Assembly (NCBI RefSeq): GCF_019084545.1
Contig: NZ_JAHREP010000012.1
Location: 1-64,000, forward strand
DNA from: Marinobacterium ramblicola
GTDB taxonomy: Bacteria; Pseudomonadota; Gammaproteobacteria; Pseudomonadales; Balneatricaceae
Direction: 5' to 3'
Length of the DNA: 64,000 bases
The notes beneath the pieces were generated by a model that was not told where the DNA came from, did not search any database, and saw only the letters and a list, made by a program, of their open reading frames with translations. The number at the start of each line of letters is the position of its first letter. The stretch's first letter is position 1. Shown piece by piece: positions 25,453 through 32,289 of the stretch. The translations under genes and the position numbers were made by a program.

Positions 25453-25718
25453 TGCTGAGCAGTGAAGTGGAAGCGATCGTGCAGGCGGCGCTGCCGGATG
25501 CACAGATCGATGTCAGCGGCGAAGAGTGCAGTTTCACCCTGGCGATCATCAGTGAAACCTTCGAGGGGCAGAGCCTGATGCAGAGGCAGAAGGGCATCCT
25601 CGCCCTGTTCGAACAACAGCTCAAGAGTGGTCAGCTGCACGCGTTGACGATCAAGGCCTACACGCCGGCGCAGTTTGCCGAACTGCAGGATACCTATCTG
25701 GTACAGCTCGAATGCTGA
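25452..25718 (+). CDS. BolA family protein
   Basis: An 88-aa BolA/IbaG-like protein with the family helix and the C-terminal GQLHALTIKAYTP motif, whose His can ligand a cluster shared with a CGFS glutaredoxin. Direct start-stop overlap with the glutaredoxin gene fits formation of a Grx-BolA [2Fe-2S] complex for nitrogenase maturation, an inference from known Grx-BolA pairs. Confidence 0.87.
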   Translation: MLSSEVEAIVQAALPDAQIDVSGEECSFTLAIISETFEGQSLMQRQKGILALFEQQLKSGQLHALTIKAYTPAQFAELQDTYLVQLEC

Positions 25719-25747
25719 TACCGATATAAGCGATCGAGGTGATAGCG

Positions 25748-25978
25748 ATGAAACAGCTAAGCGCACAAGACAGTTCGATCCAGGCACTGGATCAGTTCGA
25801 ACACCTGGCCCAGGAGTCCCAGATCGGCCTCGGCCGAGGCTCTTCACCGCTGACCCTGGCCCGCATCGCCATGCTGCTGGCCGCCGGGCGTTATTGCCGC
25901 CATCGCCATCTGTCGATCGGGCGCCAGTCCACCTTTCAGCGTAAATTGATGGATCAGGAGAGTCACCATGAGTATTGA
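25748..25978 (+). CDS. 76-aa orphan protein in the nifB operon
   Basis: Not recognised. A small soluble protein with a Gln-rich, acidic first half and a basic second half (GRYCRHRHLSIGRQ). The central SPLTLARIAMLLAAGR could be an amphipathic helix. ATG 25748 is preferred over 25739 because GAGG lies about 10 bases upstream. It overlaps the next gene by 11 bases, so it is genuinely expressed as part of the operon if the operon annotation is right. Confidence 0.6.
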   Translation: MKQLSAQDSSIQALDQFEHLAQESQIGLGRGSSPLTLARIAMLLAAGRYCRHRHLSIGRQSTFQRKLMDQESHHEY

Positions 25979-26297
25979 TGAAAACATGTTCGACGACGAG
26001 TTCGTCGAAGCGACCAACAAACTGATCGAGATCGCCAACGAGATGGGCGGCAAATACGGCGATCACAAGATGGGCGTGGCCTTTATCTACGCTGCAGCGC
26101 GCTTCAATGCCTACATCGCGGCAGGCAGCGTGACCAAGGCCGAGGAGCTGGCCGGCAAGCGCGACAAGGCGGTGGAGTACTTCACCGACCGCTTCCGTCA
26201 GCTCTATGACGGCAACCTGGCTGATTATATCGCCAACTTCGATGAGTACATGGGAGAAGCGGCCGAAGAGGAAGCTGCTGCCAGTACTGCACACTGA
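25968..26297 (+). CDS. DUF3144 domain protein
   Basis: A 109-aa protein resembling DUF3144 (FVEATNKLIEIANEMG, then VAFIYAAARFNAYIAAG). It is all-helical with an acidic Ala/Glu-rich tail. No function is known for the family. It ends the nifB operon; no clear terminator follows before the decayed gene at 26.32 kb. Confidence 0.75.
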   Translation: MSIDENMFDDEFVEATNKLIEIANEMGGKYGDHKMGVAFIYAAARFNAYIAAGSVTKAEELAGKRDKAVEYFTDRFRQLYDGNLADYIANFDEYMGEAAEEEAAASTAH

Positions 26298-26319
26298 TCG
26301 CCGTTCTTCCTTGCAGCAG

Positions 26320-26405
26320 GCTCGACCCGGCCACACCACCAGGTCGATCTGCTGCAGCCTACCCACCGAGCCGTTTCCGCTCAGGGCGCCCAAATAGTTC
26401 GCTGC
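26320..26405 (-). pseudogene. Relic of the 3' end of the EF-hand-like protein gene
   Basis: The minus strand translates as GALSGNG joined to SVGRLQQIDLVV, then runs on without the stop. The intact gene at 29.7 kb has GALSGNG (near 30003) and GSVGTVQQIDLVV-stop (29713-29750) about 250 bases apart. A 20-bp stretch (26335-26354) is identical to 29717-29736, and 26370-26402 matches 29998-30030 with few changes. So this is a decayed copy with an internal deletion between two GNG/ENG-coding points. It lies in the 259-bp gap between the DUF3144 and sigma-factor genes; nothing else is seen there. Confidence 0.8.
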
Positions 26406-26556
26406 TATTCGTTGCTACCCCGTTGCCATCCTATTCTTGCATCCTGGATCCAGCCGTTGGCTGGCCTCGATATCTGTCCCCCTGACTTGCCATCTGACCA
26501 TCAGTACCCCACCTTTATCTGAAACTTCGGACACCGATCAATACCGCGGATAGAAA

Positions 26557-27792
26557 ATGGATAAGGCCGTCATTCAGAAACATATCGATGAGCTCTACCA
26601 ACACGAGGCGCGCCGGGTGTTGGCAACGCTGATACGCCTGTTGCACGGAGACTTCGATCTGGCCGAAGAGGCGCTGCATGACGCCTTCACGGCTGCACTC
26701 GCTCAATGGCCGAAAGAGGGTATTCCCGACAAGCCGCGTGCCTGGCTGGTGAGCGCCGGGCGATTCAAGGCGATCGACCGCCTGCGTCGGCGGACGCGGT
26801 TGGATGCATCGAGAGACGCGTTGACAGCGGAGTTGGAAGCGCAGGAGGAGAATGCCGCAGGGGAGGAGGATATCGTCGATGATCGCCTGCGACTGATCTT
26901 CACCTGCAGTCACCCGGCACTATCGCCGGAAGCACAGGTTGCCCTGACCCTGCGCGAGGTGTGCGGTCTCACCACCGAGGCGATCGCCGCGGCGTTCCTG
27001 GTGCCGGCGCCAACGCTGGCGCAACGCATCGTCCGCGCCAAGGGTAAGATCCGCGATGCCTGTATTCCCTATGAGGTTCCGGGACCCCGTGAGTTGCCGC
27101 AGCGGCTCGATGCGGTATTGCAGGTGATCTACCTGGTATTCAACGAGGGGTACTCGGCAACATCCGGCGACAATGTCACACAAGGGGAACTGTCCCAAGA
27201 GGCAATTCGTCTGGGACGGCTATTACTGGAGCTACTGCCGGAGGCGGAGGTCGCCGGCCTGCTCGCACTGATGCTGCTGCACGATGCTCGACGCGAGGCC
27301 CGTTCCTCTGCAGAGGGGGATCTGATCCCGCTGGAGGAGCAGGATCGTAGCCGTTGGAACCGACAACAGATTGTCGAGGGCTGTGAGCTGGTGCTCAACG
27401 CACTGCAACACCCTGTCGGGCCCTATGCGCTGCAGGCAGCGATCGCTGCGGTGCATGCCGAAGCGCCGAGTTCGGCACAGACAGACTGGTCGGAGATTGC
27501 CGGTCTCTATGACGTGCTGCTGCGCCTTCGGCCCTCGCCGGTAGTGGAGTTGAATCGCGCTGTCGCGATCGCCATGCGTGACGGTCCCGCCGCTGGATTG
27601 CAGTTGATCGACGCGATCCTCGAACGGGGCGATCTGACGCGATACCACCTGGCACATGCGGCGCGGGCGGACCTGTATCGTCGCTTGGGTCGCATCGACG
27701 ACGCACGTGCCGCCTATCGCCAGGCGTTGCAGCTGGTGCAGCAGGAGCCTGAACGTCGCTTCCTTCTTCAACGCCTCACAGCACTGCACTGA
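26557..27792 (+). CDS. ECF sigma factor with C-terminal TPR-like extension (ECF42 type)
   Basis: A 411-aa SigJ/ECF42-like sigma factor. Region 2 (about 10-80; DLAEEALHDAFTAALAQWP, KAIDRLRRR) and region 4 (about 115-170; LTTEAIAAAFLVPAPTLAQR) are followed by a long helical DUF6596/TPR-like domain (about 180-411). The C-terminal domain replaces an anti-sigma factor in this family and is needed for activity in studied members. ECF42 genes are typically linked to DGPF/YCII proteins, and one is encoded at 29245, in the same cassette. No anti-sigma gene is present. Confidence 0.88.
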   Translation: MDKAVIQKHIDELYQHEARRVLATLIRLLHGDFDLAEEALHDAFTAALAQWPKEGIPDKPRAWLVSAGRFKAIDRLRRRTRLDASRDALTAELEAQEENAAGEEDIVDDRLRLIFTCSHPALSPEAQVALTLREVCGLTTEAIAAAFLVPAPTLAQRIVRAKGKIRDACIPYEVPGPRELPQRLDAVLQVIYLVFNEGYSATSGDNVTQGELSQEAIRLGRLLLELLPEAEVAGLLALMLLHDARREARSSAEGDLIPLEEQDRSRWNRQQIVEGCELVLNALQHPVGPYALQAAIAAVHAEAPSSAQTDWSEIAGLYDVLLRLRPSPVVELNRAVAIAMRDGPAAGLQLIDAILERGDLTRYHLAHAARADLYRRLGRIDDARAAYRQALQLVQQEPERRFLLQRLTALH

Positions 27793-27881
27793 AAAAAGTG
27801 CAAAAAAATTCTCTTACCCTGTCGAATCGGTCTGGTCAGGAACGACTAGTAGATAAAACAGACCAAAAAGGAGGCAGTGCA

Positions 27882-28679
27882 ATGGCGAACAAACAGGGCG
27901 ATTTTCTTTGGTACGAACTGCTCACCGACGATGCGGACGCCGCCCAGGCGTTCTACAGCGACGTGATCGGCTGGCAGACGGTAGACAGCGGTGTGCCGAA
28001 CATGGATTACCGCATTCTGCAGGCGACGGACCCGGACAGCGGTGAGGTCAATCCGGTCGGCGGCATGATGCCGTTGACCGAGGAGATGAGAGCGGGTGGT
28101 GCGCGTCCGGTCTGGCTGGGCTATATCGCGGTGGAGGATGTCGATCACTGCGTCGCCCGCATTACCGAAGCCGGCGGTCGCGTGATGCTGCCGCCATTCG
28201 ATATCGATGATGTGGGCCGTATTGCGATGGTCACCGACCCGCAGGGCGTGCCCTTTTATATCATGCGTGGATTCAGCGAGGAGACCAGCCTGGCCTTTGC
28301 CTTTGATCGCCCCCGCGTCGGTCATTGCGGCTGGAACGAACTACGTACTACGGATCCCGCAGCGGCAAAACAGTTCTACGGAGAGTTGTTCGGCTGGCAG
28401 AAAGAGGGTGAGATGGATATGGGGGAGGAGGGCTGCTACGAGTTCCTGCGTCACGGTAGTGTCCTCGGTGCCGTGATGCCCAAACCCGATACCATGCCGA
28501 TGCCGATGTGGCACTTCTACTTCCGTGTCGCCGATATCGATCGAGCCGTCGATAAGATCGCCTCAGCCGGTGGACAGCTGACCTTTGGTCCGGTGCAAGT
28601 GCCAGGCGGCGACTATATCGTCAAAGGGATTGACCCACAGGGGGCGTCGTTTTCACTGGTCGGTGCCAGGCAGGAATAG
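27882..28679 (+). CDS. VOC family protein with two glyoxalase-like domains
   Basis: A 265-aa protein with two vicinal-oxygen-chelate domains (about 5-125 and 135-262). Each begins with W-x-E-L-x-T and an AQAFYSDVIGW or AKQFYGELFGW helix, and ends PQGVPFYIM or PQGASFSLV. Such double-VOC proteins resemble Mycobacterium Cfp30B; substrates are unknown. The frame is open upstream, but AGGAGG at 27869-27874 fixes the ATG at 27882. Probable member of the ECF42 target set. Confidence 0.85.
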   Translation: MANKQGDFLWYELLTDDADAAQAFYSDVIGWQTVDSGVPNMDYRILQATDPDSGEVNPVGGMMPLTEEMRAGGARPVWLGYIAVEDVDHCVARITEAGGRVMLPPFDIDDVGRIAMVTDPQGVPFYIMRGFSEETSLAFAFDRPRVGHCGWNELRTTDPAAAKQFYGELFGWQKEGEMDMGEEGCYEFLRHGSVLGAVMPKPDTMPMPMWHFYFRVADIDRAVDKIASAGGQLTFGPVQVPGGDYIVKGIDPQGASFSLVGARQE

Positions 28680-28691
28680 AGGATAAGAGCA

Positions 28692-28714
28692 TGCCCCATC
28701 AACAACATGGGGCA
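28692..28714 (+). repeat. Stem-loop between the VOC and SRPBCC genes
   Basis: TGCCCCAT-CAACAAC-ATGGGGCA, an 8-bp perfect stem 12 bases after the VOC stop. No T run follows; it may tune expression within the cassette. Confidence 0.5.
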
Positions 28715-28757
28715 CAGTGAATGACAACGGCATGCAGGAATAGAAGGAGTGAATACG

Positions 28758-29228
28758 ATGTGTGAATCCAAAACCTTGGATGACGTATACGAACTATCCG
28801 TTACCCACTATATCGACGCCCCGCCGGACAAGGTGTGGCGGGTACTGACCGAACGCCTGCAGGATTGGTGGTGCCCCAAACCCTGGCGCACGGTGGTGAA
28901 TGCCATCGATTGGCGCGCCGGCGGCGTATTCGATACCAAGATGATCGGCCCCGAAGGTCAGGAGTTCGATAACGCTGGTGTCTTTCTCGAGGTCACGCCC
29001 GGTAAGCGTTTTGTCTTCACCGATGCCTTCGATGGCCAGTGGAACCCGAAGCCCGCCTTTATGATTGGACTATTTGAAATCGCGCCGGAGGGAGTAGGCA
29101 CCCGCTACACCGCCAGCGCGCGACACTGGAAACAGGAAGAGATGGAAAAACACAAGGAGATGGGCTTCACTGACGGCTGGATGGCGGTGGCCTGCCAAGT
29201 AGCCGAATTGGCGGAAGCGGCCGATTGA
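28758..29228 (+). CDS. SRPBCC (AHSA1-like) domain protein
   Basis: A 156-aa START-like hydrophobic-pocket protein (VTHYIDAPPDKVWRVLTE at the N-terminus, VTPGKRFVFTDAF in the middle, HKEMGFTDGW near the end). AHSA1-type SRPBCC proteins are frequent companions of ECF42-like sigma factors and DGPF proteins; ligand unknown. ATG 28758 is chosen because AAGGAG ends 8 bases upstream; the GTG at 28749 lies inside that site. Confidence 0.82.
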   Translation: MCESKTLDDVYELSVTHYIDAPPDKVWRVLTERLQDWWCPKPWRTVVNAIDWRAGGVFDTKMIGPEGQEFDNAGVFLEVTPGKRFVFTDAFDGQWNPKPAFMIGLFEIAPEGVGTRYTASARHWKQEEMEKHKEMGFTDGWMAVACQVAELAEAAD

Positions 29229-29244
29229 ACAGGGAGGGTAAGCC

Positions 29245-29625
29245 ATGAAATACCTGTGTCTGGTGTACTACAACGAAGCGATCATGAAAAAGATGAGTCA
29301 GGCGGAGTGGGACGGTTTGAACCGTGAGTGCATCGCCTGCGTTGAGGATCTCTCCGCTGCCGGCCACTTCCTCGATGGCGCACCGCTGCAGACCACCGAT
29401 AGCGCCACCACACTGCGGGTGCGCGACGGCAAGGCGCTTGTCACCGATGGTCCTTTTGCCGAAACCAAGGAGCAACTGGCGGGCTTTTACATGTTGGAAG
29501 CGCAGGATCTGAATGAAGCGATCCGGCTGGCGGAAAAGATTCCGCCGGCCCGCTACGGCAGTGTTGAGATCCGTCCGGTCAGGGAACTACTGGAGAGCAA
29601 TAACATTCTCGGCTCTGCGGTTTAG
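29245..29625 (+). CDS. DGPF (YCII-related) domain protein
   Basis: A 126-aa YCII-like protein with the diagnostic VTDGPFAETKEQLAGFY motif (about 71-87). DGPF proteins are the usual genomic partners and targets of ECF42 sigma factors; enzymatic activity is undetermined. It starts 16 bases after the SRPBCC gene with GGGAGG in the gap. Confidence 0.9.
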   Translation: MKYLCLVYYNEAIMKKMSQAEWDGLNRECIACVEDLSAAGHFLDGAPLQTTDSATTLRVRDGKALVTDGPFAETKEQLAGFYMLEAQDLNEAIRLAEKIPPARYGSVEIRPVRELLESNNILGSAV

Positions 29626-29712
29626 TCAGGGATACTCAGTGGCCCTTCCGTTTTGCATCGTCAGCGGCGGTAATCCACGCGGTTATCGTCTCGGGAGAGC
29701 AGGTCGGCCCGG

Positions 29713-30795
29713 TTATACCACCAGGTCGATCTGCTGAACCGTGCCCACCGAGCCATTTTCGCCCACATACAGGCCGCTTGAACGGATCTGTCCGCGCAGG
29801 TCGTTGCCCTCGGTATAGAGTGAGAAGGGGGTGCTGACCGAACCCAGATAGATCGCGCCCACATCCTTCTCCTTCAGGCTCGCGTACTGGTCTGCGCCCT
29901 CGGCACCCTGTATCCAGATCTTGAGCTGGCCGTAGACGCTGTCACCCTCGTCGATAAAACCGTTGCCATCTTCATCGTAGGTGGCGAGGTCGGCGAAGCC
30001 GTTTCCGCTCAGCGCGCCGAACAGTTCGCGGCCGTCGCTGGCTTTGCCGTCACCGTTTTTGTCCAGCATCAGCAGGCCACTATTGGAGGAGAGGACGTTG
30101 ATGCGGTCCAGCTCGCCGTCGGCGTCGATATCGAAGCTGAGCTGCTCGGCGCTGAGCTCGGCGGCGCTGCCATTGAAGTTGATCACCAGCGGGTCTTTCA
30201 TCTGCACACCGGCGGTCATCACCAGACTCTCCCGCTCGGTGTAGCTGTACTCCATCTGCAACTGCAGCGCGATATCGATGCTCTTTCCATCCGCGGTGGT
30301 CAGTTTGCCGACGGCGGAGAAACGGGTGGACTCCGATATCGACTCCTCGCGGCTCCACTCGTAGCGCATACCGGTTTGGCCGGGTGCTGATGGTGGCGGG
30401 GTGGCGTTGCCCGGCTGTTCTACCTCAACCGCTTCCGTGTCGGCGGTCAGTGCCTTGGCGTCGAACAGTTCCACCTCGCGGTTGCTGAGCATGCTGACGA
30501 TAGCGGCGAGCAGGCGAAGTCGTGGCTCGGTGGTGTCGATATCCTCGCTTGCCTGTTCCGCCTCCACCTCTTCGGGTTTCGCAATCGGCTCGGGGGCCGG
30601 GCGCTCGATTCGAGCGGCAAGTGCGGAGGCTTCGAGGCGTTGCGCGGATTGGGCGTTATCCCGGGTGATGGAGGACGCTACACGGACATTGCCCTGGGCA
30701 TCGGTTTCAAACCGCTGCAGGGACTCGCGCTCGTGTACCTGATGTTGGCGCTGGTGAGCGGCGCTCATGCCGATCTGGCTGTTGCTGATGATCAT
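29713..30795 (-). CDS. EF-hand-like calcium-binding protein of unknown function
   Basis: A 360-aa protein with three acidic loops of EF-hand/dockerin type: DIDADGELDRI, LDKNGDGKASDGRE and YDEDGNGFIDEGD (about 250-310). The N-terminal third is polar and Gln/Glu-rich with no signal peptide; the middle is beta-rich. Such proteins are often extracellular or calcium-responsive, but no export signal is evident. The start is uncertain: ATG 30795 lacks a good ribosome site, and a GTG at 30894 would add 33 residues. A broken copy of its 3' end lies at 26.3 kb in the same orientation. Confidence 0.65.
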   Translation of the reverse strand: MIISNSQIGMSAAHQRQHQVHERESLQRFETDAQGNVRVASSITRDNAQSAQRLEASALAARIERPAPEPIAKPEEVEAEQASEDIDTTEPRLRLLAAIVSMLSNREVELFDAKALTADTEAVEVEQPGNATPPPSAPGQTGMRYEWSREESISESTRFSAVGKLTTADGKSIDIALQLQMEYSYTERESLVMTAGVQMKDPLVINFNGSAAELSAEQLSFDIDADGELDRINVLSSNSGLLMLDKNGDGKASDGRELFGALSGNGFADLATYDEDGNGFIDEGDSVYGQLKIWIQGAEGADQYASLKEKDVGAIYLGSVSTPFSLYTEGNDLRGQIRSSGLYVGENGSVGTVQQIDLVV

Positions 30796-30929
30796 GGTTA
30801 TCGACAGTTGGAGAACAGAGTCGAAGATATCGGCAGGGGTGGTTAAATATTGAGCAGCAAGGAGGGCTTTTTTATCGGTGTAGGGGCTGGCCACAAGGGG
30901 AGGGATGGCCAGCCCGTTTAAGCTAGCGC

Positions 30930-32105
30930 TTAAGCAAGTTCTTCGAGCGGGCCGAAGAATTCGTAACGGATCTGCTCCTTGGGCACGTTAAGCGCGTTCA
31001 GGCTCTGGTAACAGGCTTTCATGAACGGCTTTGGACCCAGGAAGTAGACATCCGGGTTCTTCTCCAGCGGCAGCAGTGAGGCCAGACGCTGTTGATCGAA
31101 AAAGCCCTGCGCCACCTCCTGGTCGTGCGGCAGCGGCTCGCTGTAGCAGTAGCTGACGTGCAGGTTGTCGTACTCCGCCTTGAGCTTGTCGACCAAGCCC
31201 TTGAATGCATGGCAGGCGCTGTTCAGGGCGCCGTGGATGAAATGCACCTCGCGCCCCTTTTCCAGTGCCGGACGCAGCATGCTGATGGTCGGTGTTACGC
31301 CGACGCCGCCGGAGAGCAGTACCAGCGGACGGTCGCTGTCGTTGAGCACGAAATCACCGCAGGGCGGGGTCAATCGCACCAGATCACCCGGATTCAGGGA
31401 GTCGTGCAGGTAGTTGGATACCCGGCCGCCGGCCTCGCGCTTGACGCTGATCCGGTAGTAGGGGTTGTTCGGGCTGTCGGACAGGGAGTAGTTGCGACGG
31501 GTGGTATCGCCGTCGATCTCCAGCACCAGACTGGTGTACTGCCCCGGCTGGAACTCGGCGACCGGTTGACCGTCCACGGGTTCGAAGTAGAACGAGGTGA
31601 TCACCTCGCTCTCGCGCTCCTTGCGCACCAGACGAAACTCGCGCTCGCCACGCCAGCCGCCCGGTTTCTGCTCGTTGGCCTGGTATACGCTCTCTTCGGC
31701 GCCGATCAGGATATCCGCCAGCTGCTGGTAGGCTTCACCCCAGGCGTTCAGTACCTCATCGGTGGCTACGTCGCCGAATACCTCCTTGATCGCCGCCAGC
31801 AGGCACTCACCGACGATCGGGTAGTGCTCCGGCAGGATGTTCAGCGACGCGTGCTTGTGCACGATCAGGGATACCGCATCGCCAAGCAGCTCCAGCCGAT
31901 CAAGATTGCTGGCATAGGCAACAACGGCGTTGGCCAGGGCCTGACGCTGAGTCCCCTTCTCCTGATGAGCCTGATTGAAGTACGCCTTCACCTGCGGGTA
32001 ACGGCTGAACATCAGCGGATAAAACACCTCGGTGATATCCCGGGCGTGCTCTTTAACCGCAGGCAGGGTGGCAGCGATGATCTCACGGGTCTGGCTCGAC
32101 AGCAT
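30930..32105 (-). CDS. hmp: Flavohemoprotein (nitric oxide dioxygenase)
   Basis: A 391-aa flavohemoglobin that oxidises NO to nitrate using O2 and NAD(P)H. The globin domain (1-140) holds the proximal His in IVHKHASLNI. The FAD domain has RRNYSLSD (about 195), and the NAD domain has GGVGVTPTISML (about 265) and YFLGPKPFM (about 345). It is transcribed away from norR and preceded by a sigma-54 promoter at 32164-32179, so NorR control is expected. AGGAGAG just upstream supports ATG 32105. Confidence 0.96.
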   Translation of the reverse strand: MLSSQTREIIAATLPAVKEHARDITEVFYPLMFSRYPQVKAYFNQAHQEKGTQRQALANAVVAYASNLDRLELLGDAVSLIVHKHASLNILPEHYPIVGECLLAAIKEVFGDVATDEVLNAWGEAYQQLADILIGAEESVYQANEQKPGGWRGEREFRLVRKERESEVITSFYFEPVDGQPVAEFQPGQYTSLVLEIDGDTTRRNYSLSDSPNNPYYRISVKREAGGRVSNYLHDSLNPGDLVRLTPPCGDFVLNDSDRPLVLLSGGVGVTPTISMLRPALEKGREVHFIHGALNSACHAFKGLVDKLKAEYDNLHVSYCYSEPLPHDQEVAQGFFDQQRLASLLPLEKNPDVYFLGPKPFMKACYQSLNALNVPKEQIRYEFFGPLEELA

Positions 32106-32163
32106 AACTCTCTCCTAGGGGTGTCCTCCCCGAAACGGGGTAGTAGTTGTTTGTGTCGTTATA

Positions 32164-32179
32164 AGCGGATATCGTGCCA
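32164..32179 (-). promoter_or_regulatory. Sigma-54 promoter of hmp
   Basis: Minus strand TGGCACGATATCCGCT: a full TGGCACG -24 box and GC at the -12 position with N10 between. Transcription would start near 32152, 47 bases before the hmp ATG. Confidence 0.8.
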
Positions 32180-32223
32180 GCCCCCTGAAAAGCTTGATAA
32201 CGCATACATCTTTTGAAAGCATT

Positions 32224-32279
32224 GTTAAATTGACTTCGGTCAAGCTTTGTCAAAATAACAATCGGGTTGTTGAAATGAC
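32224..32279. promoter_or_regulatory. norR: Three NorR-type enhancer sites
   Basis: Three GT-N7-AC elements at 32224-32234, 32249-32259 and 32269-32279 share a GTYRAAAT-AC core. They lie 45-100 bases upstream of the -24 box of hmp. E. coli norVW is likewise activated from three GT-N7-AC sites. The third covers an alternative norR start (ATG 32275), which argues for the later ATG at 32290. Confidence 0.65.
32230..32243. promoter_or_regulatory. FNR/DNR-like palindrome upstream of norR
   Basis: TTGAC-TTCG-GTCAA is a perfect 5-4-5 palindrome, one base per half from the FNR consensus TTGAT-N4-ATCAA and typical of DNR/NNR nitric-oxide regulators. It overlaps the first NorR site by 5 bases. It may link this locus to anaerobic or NO-sensing control. 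Confidence 0.45.
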
Positions 32280-32289
32280 TGTTTTTTCC

